Source: Symsagittifera roscoffensis (lineage: Eukaryota > Xenacoelomorpha > Acoela > Convolutidae). Taken from it: a stretch of DNA of 64,000 nt. The first letter of the stretch is position 1. Each line of letters begins with the position of its first letter. Shown one piece after another: positions 42,101 through 52,870 of this stretch. Location: contig NC_087071.1 of NCBI RefSeq assembly GCF_963678635.1, positions 8,079,605 through 8,143,604 on the forward strand, read 5' to 3'. The translations under genes were made by a program, and so were the position numbers. The notes beneath the pieces were generated by a model, which was given only the letters and a program-made list of their open reading frames with translations, ran no database searches and was not told where the DNA came from.

Positions 42101-42520
42101 AAGGCGTCCTACAAAAGGAATAGCATTAAGGGGAGAAAATGTGGTTTTTGGGAATTTTAAGCAATTTTCTTCTTTTGTTCTTCTTTTGCTTATTAATTTT
42201 CTATGATCGTTCCGACAAAAAATTTTAACACGTTTAAGGACTTGTCTCTGGAATCCAGGAATAAACAGACACAAAAAAGTGCACCTATTCATCTTTTTTC
42301 TTATCTAACCATAGATTATACAGCAAACAGACTAAGCACGTTCAAAAATGTGAGACTATTGCTTGGGTAAAAAGAGTGTTCAGCGAACACTTTGATCAAC
42401 AAAAAATGGAACAAAATCAAGCCTAGTAGTAGACATTGAAAATACGATATCGCTCTATCCAACGCCAAGGTACAACCGCAAGAAGAAAAAAAATGCTAAC
42501 TTCGGACAGAAGCCGTCGTC

Positions 42521-43320
42521 AGTATTTGACTTGCCCAGCTTTACTTTTGAAACAATTCCTGAAACAACGATGGAGACCTACCCCGACTGTTGTCTTCGAA
42601 AGCGTGTAGCCAACGACGCCGTATACCGATTTTGTTTTTGATTTTCTTTTGTTTTTGATTTTGTCTCTTAACGCGGAGTATTTGCGGGAGCTCGACTGAC
42701 ATTCAAATCATAGAGCTCAAAGCGTGGTTAATGTTCAAATCTGTTTAATGCAAAAAACTGCTCTTGCGATCCGTCACCGCTCACAGTTCTTCTAATGAGT
42801 CACAAAAAATAAGTAAACTTTTTTTTGGTGTTAAAGGTTTAAGCATATAAACTAATGGAAAAATCACCACGAAAATGGTTCAACAAACTTTAATCAGTTT
42901 TGCTTCAATTACCGGTTTAGATTTATGGCAATTAGATATATTGGAAAACTTGGTAATTTGACATATAATTTTTTCTACTTTTTGTTTAAGTTAATATCTT
43001 GTTCTCATTTTTTACTTATTCTTATTTTTTTACTTATTATTCAATGATACAATTAATTGCTAATTTTGAGAATCAACAATGGTTGTTCTTACTTATATGT
43101 CAAGAGAGGATAGTAACTCAGTCCGAATGTATGTGACTCGACCAACTGTATTCGGCAAATTGGTAAAAGAGCTGATAGTAAAATTTTTCAAAAGTGTGTC
43201 TAACTATATTCCAACTATATTCTACAAATTGGAAAGAAAACCTAAACTGGTTTAATCCGATTGTGTATGTTCAGTAAAGATTCACAATAGTAACTGACTT
43301 CGAATGTGTTTTTAGGGGCA
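42521..43320. other. Region upstream of the hydroxylase exons
   Basis: No exon recognised. About 43,095-43,320 resembles the 70-100 bases directly before the exon at 44,262 ('cagtccgaatgt', 'gctgatagtaaaat', 'gaatgtgtttttagg'), so this flank seems duplicated on both sides of the nested inverted-repeat elements. The earlier exons of the hydroxylase (regulatory domain) were not found here. Confidence 0.45.
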
Positions 43321-44184
43321 GGGCGACAAATCGTAACAGCCCGGGTTGACGTCCACAGAAGAAAAATGCTTATCATATGCAGTTTCATACATGAAGTCCA
43401 TGGAAAAAATGCTTATCATAGAAAACCCAAAAAATTTCACCCAAAAAATCCAAAAATCACACGAAAGTGTTTTATTTTGTAAACACGATTATTATCTTTT
43501 GTTTCATTTGCTAAGATAAAAATAAGTTTGTAGAAAAACAGATTTTTTAAACCATTTTAATTTTCGAACTAAAAATTATCTAGCCATATTCAAAAAGTTA
43601 CTTTTTTGTATATAATTCCATGTGAAATAGTTAATTTAACTTTCATGGCCAAAATCACCAAATGCAGTTTATGTGCGTGGTAACCGCCAGTTGCACTCTT
43701 GATTTTCTTATGACAAAAAATTCTTGGTTAGTTTTTCGGTTGAAACACAAAACTTCGAAACAAATGATTTTTTTGTTTTTTCATTTAAAGAAAAAAATAC
43801 TTCTCACAATTTCATAGTACGAAAAAAATGCTTATCATACAATTTCAATTGATGGAAAATTTGCTTATTTGCTATTTTCATACACTTACCCTGGCTCTAT
43901 GAAATTGTATGAAAGAGTATGATAAGTATATTTTTTCAAACATAAAAATTGTATGATAATCATTTTTTGTCAACCCCGGAGTCGACAATCGTAATAAGGG
44001 ACAATTCGTCACAAGCGACAATTCGTACAATGCATTGGTAAGTAGAATACGCTTGCTCCGCGTCGCTCCGCTTCGCTTACATCCGGCACGAGAGGAATAT
44101 TGCGCGTGAATCAGTGTTCCCCGCTTAAATTACTGTTACGAATTGTCACTTGTTACGAATTGTCGCTTGTTACGAATTGTCGCC
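43321..44184. repeat. Foldback element (GGCGACAATTCGTAACA ends) carrying a nested insertion
   Basis: Left end 'gggcgacaaatcgtaaca' (43,321-43,338), right end 'tgttacgaattgtcgcc' (to 44,184): inverted termini of about 17 bp. The right arm has three tandem 18-bp units 'gttacgaattgtcrctt' (44,134-44,183), and the left arm contains their inverse ('gacaattcgtcacaagc' near 44,002). The left arm is split by a CCCGGGTTGAC-family element. It ends only 77 bases before the hydroxylase exon. No coding capacity. Confidence 0.7.
43340..43980. repeat. Complete CCCGGGTTGAC-family inverted-repeat element, nested
   Basis: Left end CCCGGGTTGACGTCC...AAAAATGCTTATCATA; right end '...gtatgataatcattttttg' then 'tcaaccccgg', an inverted match. 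About 640 bp with internal repetition of the ATGCTTATCATA phrase. The right half aligns with 1,146-1,581. It sits inside the foldback element, so it is the younger insertion. Non-autonomous. Confidence 0.75.
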
Positions 44185-44261
44185 TCACGTTTTTCTAGGC
44201 CAAATGTGTTTAGCAAGTCGATTAAAAAGCCGATAGTAAATCAGTCCGAATGTGCATTTAG

Positions 44262-44407
44262 GGCGACAGTGTACAGTGAGTTGAAGAGTCTGTACGTGCA
44301 ACATGCGTGCAGGGAGTACCTGGTGAATCTTCCCCTTTTGGAACTGTACTGTGGCTATGGGGATGCAAAAGTGCCCCAGTTGAACACTGTCAACAATTTC
44401 CTAATGG
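44262..44407 (+). CDS. TPH: Tryptophan-hydroxylase-like aromatic amino-acid hydroxylase, exon a
   Basis: First recognised exon, after a tgcatttag acceptor. It encodes the start of the catalytic domain: TVYSELKSLYVQHACREYL, then YCGYGDAKVPQLNTVNNFL. The pattern '(W).TV...L..LY..HACREYL' is highly conserved in phenylalanine, tyrosine and tryptophan hydroxylases. It begins with the third base of a codon (TG|G would give the conserved Trp) and ends in phase 1 (ATG G|GTGAGG), fitting the next exon exactly. These iron/tetrahydrobiopterin enzymes hydroxylate aromatic amino acids in the cytosol; the Trp member makes 5-hydroxytryptophan for serotonin. Upstream exons (regulatory domain) are not visible in the window. 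The family is certain; the Trp specificity is a judgement explained under the later exons. Confidence 0.9.
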
Positions 44408-44580
44408 GTGAGGAAAATGGGCTCTTTACCAAACCCCAATCCCCTTCTACGTTCCATTTTGAGGATTGGAAAAAAATATTGAACGTTTTCATAATGCAAT
44501 GAAATTTTGCACTGTGTTTTCCATACTTGTTTGCTCCTCAAACTTTAAATTGTAATATTACGCATTTCGCTATAAGAATA

Positions 44581-45225
44581 TCATTACGCAGCCAAACTGT
44601 GCAATTTGTGAACTGAAAGCGGATTCGGCGACGGGAAACAGTTCAAAAACAGAATTTTTCCAGAATCTGCAGCATTGCTGTTTCACTTTGGTCTTCTTTG
44701 CTGTTTTGGGTTTCACGGACAAATAGTTGAATCATTGTATTGTTCAATTTGCTCCAAAAACAGACAATTCGCAACAAAAATTCCGGAGCCCGGAACAGTT
44801 CGTGAAATCCATAAACATATAATAATAATTTTGTTTCTTAAACTTAAGCTGTCGACGAATCCGCAACTGTACGTGGAATCCGCAACTTGTAAGCGGAATC
44901 TGCAAATTGTAAACGGATTCCGCAAATTGCAAGCGGATTTCACAAACTGTAAGAGGAACCCGCTCTATTTTTAGGAATCCACATACATTTGCGGAAACCG
45001 GATTTCGCGCGTTGCGCAGAAATTTCGCGCGTTGCGCAGACTGCATTAAAACTAACAGGCCGACAAAAACTAGATTACGGTTTTTTGTACGCGGAGTCCA
45101 CAGAAATTTCGTATGTGGAATCCAATTACATTTTGGAACATATTTAAAGACTTGTTTCTGGAACCCAGGAACAAACAGAAAAAGAGTTTGGTGCCTATCC
45201 ACTGCACAGTTTGGGCTCATAATGA
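44581..45225. repeat. Inverted-repeat element rich in GGAATCCGC units
   Basis: The ends are inverted repeats of about 23 bp: CATTACGCAGCCAAACTGTG at the left and 'cacagtttgggctcataatg' at the right. The inside is a degenerate array of a ~20-base unit around 'gcggaatccgcaaattgtaa' in both orientations (44,850-44,960 especially). Related sequence occurs near 48,282-48,850, 58,160-58,600 and, as an end fragment, at about 35,770-35,790. No coding capacity. Confidence 0.75.
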
Positions 45226-45901
45226 TGTACACAATCATAAAAACAGAAAATTTGAAACGTGGGGGCTAAGGTGAAAAAAGCTGCTAGAGTAAACTGGTCT
45301 TAACACATTTGCCCTCTCTTATTTTGAATGACAAGGCGTTCACTCTGTGAGCGTCAGATCGTGTAATCAATCCCCTGCCATGGCAACGATAGTGTGCGAA
45401 GAGGAGCTCTCACTTGACCTCTAGCTTCAGGTCTACCACAGCCGGACCGTTTTCGGATGCAATATTCGTACCGTGAAAGTTCTAGACGCAAGAAAAAACG
45501 TTCTTGAGCTGCAAAAAAGAGCTTCGCTCAGCAAAAAAAAAAATTCTAGAATGTGGGGCAATGATAGAAACGTATTATGCGTAGACAAGCTGGACACTTT
45601 TTCATAGATCTTCTGCGAATCACAGAAACAACAACTATTATTATTATTCATTGGCCCTATAGAAATAGGGGGAGAAATGAGTGATTGGCAAAATCTGACT
45701 CTGTCTCTTCTGGGTAAAATAGATGAGCTCTTTTCCACTAGCCCATCATGTCAAATTTCTATTGTTTTGCAATTTAAATGCAAAATAAGAAAATTCCCCG
45801 ATGTTACCATGAAATGAACTGAAGACATGAATCGATATGCAACTGTTTTTTCAGTTATTCTTTCAAGACTTAACATTTAAATTTTTTTCCCTAGTGAACA
45901 G

Positions 45902-46287
45902 TAGTGGATTTAGGAGCAGGGGCGTCTGAGGGTCCCCCTCAGTAATAATTTGAAAGGGTCCCCTCAGTAATAATTTGAAAGGGTCCCCCTCAGTAATAAA
46001 TTGAGATAACCTTTTTTAGGCATAATTGAACCCAAATTCTTAGGCCTAATCGAACTTTTGGCGCCAATATATACCAAATTTGAGGCGCACGGGAAGCGCG
46101 CGTCAAAAACTTGATTGTTTTTCAAAAAATTACCTGTGGCGCAAACAATTTGGCTGAAATAAGGTCTTTTAGGGCTTTGGGAAAGCTCAGAAAATCATTT
46201 CGGTCGACCTAAGAAAAGTTTGACAAATTTTTCGATTTTTTTTTGAAAATCCGCCCCTCTCTTGAGAAACTTTTAGATCCACCCCTT
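45902..46287. repeat. Possible inverted-repeat element with a 3x 25-26 bp tandem repeat
   Basis: The left end 'agtggatttaggagcagggg' and the right end 'cttttagatccacccctt' are roughly inverted to each other. Just inside the left end, 'gggtccccctcagtaataat' plus 'ttgaaa' is repeated three times (45,930-46,005). A second pair of similar ends is at 53,419-53,751. Confidence 0.45.
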
Positions 46288-46403
46288 GGTGTGAATATTA
46301 CTTTTTTTCCTTCTCAAAAACAAGATGATATGTTATAGATCTCATCAACTGATTGACCACCCAAGAAATACCATATTATTTTGTTAATTTTTTTTGGTTG
46401 TAG

Positions 46404-46539
46404 AGAAAACTGGCTTCTCCCTCAGACCTGTTGCCGGGTATCTCTCTTCCAGAGATTTCCTCTCTGCCCTGGCATTCCGCGTGTTCTGCTGCACTCAATA
46501 TATTAGACATGCCAGCGACCCATTCTACACTCCAGAACC
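46404..46539 (+). CDS. TPH: Tryptophan-hydroxylase-like enzyme, exon b
   Basis: Starts after ttggttgtag; completes a Glu codon with exon a (G|AG) and reads [19 protein letters not shown], then [23 protein letters not shown]. This is the pterin- and substrate-pocket region of aromatic amino-acid hydroxylases. 'SDPFYTPEP' and '[13 protein letters not shown]' are closer to tryptophan hydroxylase than to tyrosine or phenylalanine hydroxylase as I know them. It ends in phase 2 (CC|GTGAGA), completed by the A that opens the next exon. Confidence 0.95.
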
Positions 46540-46787
46540 GTGAGATTTTTGTTGATAAAAAAAGTTAACGAATTTGAGAATTTGATCTATTTAAATTTTT
46601 TGGTAGTTTTCGAAAACGATATATTATTTCCTAAGAGTTCATCTTGGTCCAGAAAAGGCGCAAAAGATAGTTCGTAGTTCAATTTTCATATAAAGTTAAT
46701 CACGTATTGGGAAAAAATAGGTATAAAAGTACATTATTAATGACATAACCTTTTTGAATTCAATATACTTCAATTTTTCAATTTTAG

Positions 46788-46914
46788 AGACTGTTGTCAC
46801 GAGCTGCTTGGTCACGTGCCCATGTTGGCAGACAGAACTTTCTGCGACTTCAGCCAGGAGATCGGACTGGCCAGTTTGGGGGCATCAGATCCAGATGTTG
46901 AGAAACTGTCTAAG
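46788..46914 (+). CDS. TPH: Tryptophan-hydroxylase-like enzyme, exon c (iron-binding HELLGH)
   Basis: Starts after caattttag. It encodes [18 protein letters not shown], then [20 protein letters not shown]. The two His of H-E-L-L-G-H are iron ligands in all family members. '[17 protein letters not shown]' is closest to tyrosine hydroxylase of vertebrates, in contrast to exons b, d and e, so substrate specificity is not settled by this exon. It ends in phase 0 (AAG|GTACAC). Confidence 0.96.
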
Positions 46915-47913
46915 GTACACTTTAAATTTTCGAAGGTTCTCTTCTCTAGTCAAACCTCTAATTATTATAAATCTATCGACTATTTATTTTATAACTTATG
47001 TTTTTGAGTGTTAAACAGGAGTCAATGTGTTTTTATTTAAAAAGTTTCCGAAGATCATGAGATCAAAAACCTTTAAAAGTTGAAACTTCGCAGAAATTGC
47101 TGCCTACGTTGGGTTTTTTTTTTGGCAGTCCACTTGAACTCAGAAAATGCATTTGGTAAATCTTAGAAAATCCGTATGTTTCTGAATAAAATTCGATTCA
47201 CAAGTTTCAAAGTACTTAAAAGTTTTCATTTTGTTATACGATCTTTGATCACTCTCAATTTTTTCTCCACTATTTCTCTTTTTTTTCAATTTGGCAGTTT
47301 AACATTTTATTTAACTGTTTCTTTTTTACCATCGCCATAGTAAAAAATTACCATTCGTTAAAAAATTACCATCGCCATAGTAAAAAGTTAACAAACGGGG
47401 GTGGGGGGTTTGTGAGTGGTGGTGGGGGGTTTTGGAGTGGTGGTGGGGGTTCGAGACCTGGGAGTATGTGGGGGGGGGGGGGGGGGGGGGGGTTTGTAGA
47501 TGAGGTGGCGGTGGTAGGGTATGTAGCGGGGGGACAAACTTTTTTAAAGTTTTTTAGGGATGGACATGTTTGTTCGGGTCTTAAATTTTCAGAACGTTGA
47601 TTTTTTAACAACTTGGTGTCATTTTAATGAAACTGTGCAAAATTCTCATCCAAATTTTTCAAGAGTAAGTGGCCTAAAAAGTCGAAGATTTTGTCAAAAT
47701 AATGAATTGTAATGGATTTTTAAATATTAAAAATAATCGATCATAATCCCCTAAAAAATCAATATTCATGGCTGGATGGATCATTAAAATCGATTATAGT
47801 TTTTTGCCGTTATAATCCATTATAATACATCAGTTCCCATGAAACTCCAGTGCGTGAAAGATCTTGAAAGGTATTCTGACACTTTTTGGGATGTTTTTAT
47901 TGTTTATTTTTAG
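46915..47913 (+). other. Intron between exons c and d, with a G-rich tract
   Basis: GT...AG, 999 bp. Bases 47,396-47,530 are extremely G-rich on the + strand: 'gggggtggggggtttgtgag' followed by similar blocks and a run of about 25 G. This could form G-quadruplexes in the nascent RNA. Elsewhere AT-rich. Confidence 0.7.
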
Positions 47914-48009
47914 CTATACTTCTTCACCGTGGAATTTGGTCTGTGCCGACAAGATGGTCAGGTGAAGATCTACGGGGCAGGACTGCTATCTTCAGTCGGA
48001 GAACTCAAG
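47914..48009 (+). CDS. TPH: Tryptophan-hydroxylase-like enzyme, exon d
   Basis: 32 codons after a ttatttttag acceptor: [15 protein letters not shown], then [13 protein letters not shown]. The Glu in TVEFGLC is the third iron ligand, so the full His-His-Glu triad is present across exons c and d. '[13 protein letters not shown]' matches tryptophan hydroxylases (tyrosine and phenylalanine hydroxylases usually have [10 protein letters not shown]). Phase 0 at both ends (AAG|GTCAGC). Confidence 0.95.
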
Positions 48010-48281
48010 GTCAGCTAGGTCCATAGCGTAACAACCGGTGATATAGTGCATTTCGAATCCCATCTCTTTTTAAAACAAAACACTAAGTAGGTCTACCCGA
48101 TGATTACTTAAGTTTAAGTTTAAACTAGAGCTTACTTAATCATGATGAGCCCAATAAAATTCTTTTGAATACTTGAGTTCCATTAAAACCAAAGATAAAG
48201 AAACAACACTTAAGAAAAAATAGTTGTACTTACTTTTTAATGACCAAATAAACAATTTAGGTTAGTGACACACGAGGAAAA

Positions 48282-48850
48282 CTCACTACGAGGCCAAACT
48301 ATGATCTGGATAGTCGCACAGTTTTGTGTATGTATGTTCCTGGATTGCAGTGAAAAATCTTTAAATATATTTGAAATTTTATGTCGGTTCCAAGTTTCCG
48401 TGAAGCTGACGTAACAATACCTGAGGAGTATTTTTTGTCGGCGCATTAGTTTTTATTACGGATTCAGTATTGAGCGAGTATAAGTATTTGCTCCGGATTC
48501 CGCAAAAGTAAGCGGATTTCGCAAATATAAGTGGATTCCTCTTACAATTTGCGGATCCCGCTTGAAGTTTGCAGAATCCGCTTCCAAATTGCGGATTTTG
48601 CTTGCAATTTGCGGTTTACATTTACAGTTGTGGATTCCACGTCAGCTTAAATTTAATGAACATATAGTTTTATTTGTTTACGGATTCCAGAAATTGTCCC
48701 AGATTGCGCAAATTTTGTTGCGGACTCCACAAAGTTGCCTGTTTTAGAGCATTTTTGAGCAATACAGTGTTCTAGCTATTTGTACGTGGAATCCAAAACA
48801 GCACAAAACAATAAAGAAAAACAGAAATTTTGCGTAACAATTCTGTTATT
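48282..48850. repeat. GGAATCCGC-type inverted-repeat element, right end uncertain
   Basis: The left end 'actacgaggccaaactatga' resembles the CATTACGCAGCCAAACTGTG terminus of 44,581. The inside has the unit as 'ttgcggattccgctta'-like phrases, i.e. reverse orientation relative to that element. A matching right terminus was not found; 'ctcattacactac' near 49,008 is a weak candidate. Confidence 0.55.
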
Positions 48851-49037
48851 GGTTTGTTGCGGAATTTGCTTCCAATTCATAAAATTCCCAGTTTGCAATT
48901 CGAAGATAAAAGCTCGAAAATTCACTACGTTTTATGCAGTTTAAGAAGCGATGAATTGATTGAGACTTTTCTTTCTCTCGCCCTTTTGGCACGGTACTAG
49001 CCACTCACGCTCATTACACTACTAGGTTACATAGCAC

Positions 49038-49952
49038 GCCCGGTTGACCTCCATACATCGCAAATGTTTTTCGTTCAATTCGATAAATGAAGTTATGGAG
49101 AAAATGCTTGGATTGTGTAATAAAATGTAAATAAACATTTTCCGTAAATGTTTCTGATCAGTTAAGTTTTCAAAATCTCAAATTAATCCCGAAAATGGCA
49201 GACAGAGCAATTAGTGTTACATAATTTTATTAAAATTTGATAGCCACGAAGTTTGAATTTTTGTCGGAAACAAAAGTTTTTCATACAATTCCAATATATG
49301 GAAATTATTTGATAAGCAATTTTATCACGAAAACGAAAAATTAATCTCTGGTAGTCTCGAAACAGCCCCCAAAAGTTTTTGTTTTCTTTCCAACTTCAAA
49401 ACAAATTTTTTACCAAAACAAACATTTTCAGAAAAAGTTGTGCTTCGCAATTTTTACTTTTTTTTGTGTGCTTTTAGTAGTTCTAGATACACGGTTGTTC
49501 GACTTTTTTTTCTTTTTGCTGAATAATTTTTCTCAAAAAACTTCAAAATTACTATTTTTTTCCAATGCTTAATTATGTTTGCCTTGATCGAAGCATGAAT
49601 AATCGAAATTTTGAATTTAACAATTTTAACCTTTGAAATTTTTTTGCCAAACTTTCATAGGTTGTTGTTTTCGTTATATCATTTGTGTAAGACCACGCTA
49701 AGTTCGCTTGGCATTATTAATGCAAGACCGTCCAATCTTTGCTAACTCTAGCTTTCAGTAAACCAAGAGTTTTGTCACTTCTGTTTGGTTAAGATCACAA
49801 CACAAAAATTTTAACGAAACAAATTAGAAAAAAAATCTTCTTTTATGGAGATTTGCTTGTCATAAAGTATCAAATATGAAATAACGCTTATCCTAGAGAT
49901 TTCGTACGTTCAACTACGAAATTAAACGATAAGGGTTTTTTGTCAACATGGG
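49038..49952. repeat. CCCGGGTTGAC-family inverted-repeat element
   Basis: Left end 'gcccggttgacctccata', right end 'ttttttgtcaacatggg', inverted. Part of the inside (about 49,600-49,800) is the reverse complement of the sequence following the fragments at 33,290 and 41,690 ('catttgtgtaag', 'aaccaagagttttgtcac'). About 915 bp, no coding capacity. Confidence 0.7.
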
Positions 49953-50120
49953 ATTCGGTTGCAACAGACAAGTAAACAAGAGTAAACAGCCAAGTCAAAA
50001 GTAGACAGTTTTTGGTTTTTTTCATAAAGCCTCAAGAGTTATGTTAAAAATCTCGGATTTTTTAAACAAATTTCAAAAACCAATTCAAATTGAATAATTT
50101 TGATTAAAAAACATAAAATA

Positions 50121-50518
50121 ACTTGCAAGTTTTGACTGACTTTCTCCAAATTGTTCTCACATCTGTTTTCAGCTAACCATTACAGTGCCAAAGTGTGCAC
50201 TGAATAGGCTTACAATTACTTGTGTGTTGGTTGTTGAAATTCTGAGACCAGTATTTGAAAATGTTTAAACAGTTTTTGAATAATCAAAGAAAACGAAAGA
50301 ACAAAAAAAGAACAAAGAACTTGCAAGTTTTGACTGACTTTCTCCAAATTGTTCTCACATCTGTTTTCAGCTAACCATTACAGTGCCAAAGTGTGCACTG
50401 AATAGGCTTACAATTACTTGTGTGTTGGTTGTTGAAATTCTGAGACCAGTATTTGAAAATGTTTAAACAGTTTTTGAATAATCAAAGAAAACGAAAGAAC
50501 AAAAAAAGAACAAAGAAC
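50121..50518 (+). repeat. Tandem duplication of a 198-bp unit
   Basis: Two head-to-tail copies, each starting 'acttgcaagttttgactgac' and ending 'agaacaaagaac'. I see no difference between them. Inside the large hydroxylase intron. Confidence 0.92.
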
Positions 50519-51126
50519 GCTTCCTTGATGCGGAATCAGCTCACAATTCAAAAAATGATTTTCTTGACACTTTTTTTAACATTTCTATCCAAATGAACTA
50601 GATAAGGAGACTAAAGCTGAAAATCCAAAATGCATTTGTCTCAAACTGAATAGACACTAGATAATAAAATTAGCTAAACGATCTCTTAATTTTTCCAGAG
50701 GCATTATAATGGATCAAAAACGATTTAGTTTTCGGGCCATCATTTGAGATTTTTCGTAAAAAGTTTACGAAAATTTACAGTTTTCCTCACCTTGTGTCTA
50801 AGTTGATTAAAATGCGTTCAAATTACCAACAAAACCAGCTAAATCAGATTGTACAAGTTTGATTTGCCCTTACTAGGAATGCCATTACTTCTAACCAATC
50901 ACGCTAAGAATGCCATTTTTTGAGTCTCATATATTTTGCCTATTTTCCCACATGTCTTCCAGTTTTCATGGTTTGTTTCGGATAATACAAATCACGGCGG
51001 AAAAGTCTGTAATGTGATGCCCGTACTCGATGACCTGCCAATAGTCTTTGAAACTACTGATTTTGGGCGGCAAAGAGTCCTGGGTCAAAAATGCAAACAT
51101 GATAGCTGGCAAAATAACACCGAAGA

Positions 51127-51930
51127 GCCCGGATTGATCTAAATGCTTGTCAAACAATTTTCATATTTGGAGAAATATTTATCATACAGTTTTGTATAAT
51201 TTCAGACTTACAGAAAATTGTTCGAAAAAAAAAATTAATGAAAATTAAATGACAAGTTTTTTTTTAAATCAAGAAATTTTTATTTTTCGAGTTTTGCTCA
51301 TGTTTCTGTGTTTTGTTCGGAAGAACGATCACCAGGGATTTCACAAAAGAAACTTTCTTGGTTGAAAGGAAGAAATATCACAGATTTTCTGCACTTGAGT
51401 AATACTGAATTTGATATTAATTTGTAGATTTCTCAGAACTATGAAAAAACCTCAAGTTTTTGTATATGACTTGAAATGTTTCAGCAAAAAATTACTTAGT
51501 CAAAACTCTCGGCCTGCTCTTTTGAGAAATAGAAGGATACCTTATTCATCAAAAACATCAAAAGTTTCACGTTTGAATTAGCAAAAAAATCTTAGTAATT
51601 TTTTTGGTTTACAAAACTAGGCCTGGTTTAAGTTCAAGACAAAAATAATAAATTTCTGCCTGCATTTTTTTCGAAGAGATCTTACGTGAGCATAAAAATG
51701 ATACTGCGACTAAAAAGGTTAAAAGTTTTCCTCTTGAAAAAGAGTTTTCAGCAATGGAAAATGGCCTTCATTTTGCTGCTAAGTGAAAAATGCTTAGCAT
51801 ACAAATTTCATATATGGAAACTGTAATATAAACTTTTTTCTATGCACTCCGTGTATGTAATTGTACAACAAGAATTTTTTCTAGAATGGAACTGTATGAG
51901 AAACATTTTTGTCTATGGATGTCAACCTGG
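51127..51930. repeat. CCCGGGTTGAC-family inverted-repeat element
   Basis: Left end 'gcccggattgatctaaatgc', right end 'tctatggatgtcaacctgg', inverted. Typical phrases 'atgcttagcatacaaatttc' and 'atatggaaactg' inside. About 800 bp. Confidence 0.65.
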
Positions 51931-52499
51931 TAAGCTCTGACAAACCGATAAACCAAATTTTTTTGGAATTGCAATTTTTCTCTCTTATGACATAATTGGT
52001 GAGCAACGACAGTAAACTGCAATCTAAATTGTTCTGACTGTTTAGATTGATTTTTCTTAACACAGCAAAAAAAAATTAGATTTTTTTTGGATTTGGAATC
52101 ATAGTGAAAGACATTTAAAATCACACTACACTTAAGACAATTTTAACTCGATAAAACTAGGCTGAAAAACCAAAAATATGTAATGGTTTTTACCATCACT
52201 TCAGAAATTAACACAGATCATTCTGAATTATAACTGCGAAAAAGAAACATGTTTTCAAATTACATTACATCAAATTACATTTGACGTTCTGATCGTCAAA
52301 TTTTCAAGTTACTTTAGGTTCACGTCACATTATTTCGGTCGAGGTTAAATCATTCAGACTGTTTCAAGTTTTCAAAAAAATTCAAATCATTTGTTTCCAA
52401 ACAAATTTTTTCAGCTTAGAGAAACATTAACTATTCGACCCTCTCGGAGCTTTGTTTATATTATTGGTTCTCGCTTCACATCTTTAAATATGGTTATAA

Positions 52500-52640
52500 G
52501 TAGTTTTTTTAACTAGTCCCATTCCTCAACAGTCTTATAATACAATTGTTAGAGTACAATTATTAGACTATGAATAGGACCAGTTTTGGTTTAAGGAAAT
52601 TGCACAAACCTATTCGGCCAAAACTGTATAGGGCGACAAA
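52500..52640 (+). repeat. Possible LTR relic
   Basis: 'attagactatgaa', 'aaattgcacaaacctattcggcc' and 'gacaaacagacgttg' follow in the same order as 'attagactaagaag', 'ttgcacgaatctatcagtgg' and 'acgagcagacggtg' of the LTR at 25,696-26,122. Divergence is high and the borders are not visible. Confidence 0.3.
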
Positions 52641-52870
52641 CAGACGTTGTCGCCTTATACAAATGTTGTTTCTATCAATTATCTCAATTAGGCAAAAATT
52701 TGATTTCGTTTAACTTTTGGTTCAAAGCCTCGATTCTGTATGCTGTTCTGTTTAGCGACTCAGATCGATAGTCGACTTTTTTCAAACAAAAGTTTTTAGA
52801 TAAGAAAAACGGAAAACTCGCACTTTGTCCAAATCTTGGTTCATTTTTGGTCTTTTTTCTGTTTGTTCAG

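Larger units (their letters stand above)
37541..42520 (+). repeat. Segment B of the ~5 kb direct segmental repeat
   Basis: Partner of segment A (29,550-34,460). Compared with A it has gained the 36-bp minisatellite (39,005-39,785), a 220-bp inverted-repeat element (40,023-40,242) and about 270 bases near 41,150-41,430, and it lacks the solo LTR. The start of B is duplicated in tandem upstream (36,088-36,920). No protein-coding gene recognised. Confidence 0.75.
44408..46403 (+). other. Intron between exons a and b, with two inverted-repeat elements
   Basis: GT...AG, about 2.0 kb. It holds a 645-bp inverted-repeat element (44,581-45,225) and a second possible one (45,902-46,287). The remainder is AT-rich with no gene. 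Confidence 0.75.
48010..52870 (+). other. Large intron between exons d and e, filled with repeats
   Basis: GT...AG, about 4.9 kb. It holds a GGAATCCGC-type repeat (about 48,282-48,850), two full-length CCCGGGTTGAC-family elements (49,038-49,952 and 51,127-51,930), a 198-bp tandem duplication (50,121-50,518) and a possible LTR relic near 52,500-52,640. No other gene seen. Confidence 0.75.

Noticed and set aside
42540-42640. Possible upstream hydroxylase exon ('ETTMETYPDCCLRKR' frame)
   Set aside because: It has no similarity to the family's N-terminal region and lies at the border of repeat segment B.
43095-43320. Decoy copy of the hydroxylase exon itself
   Set aside because: Only the intronic flank and acceptor region are similar; the coding part of the exon is not repeated.
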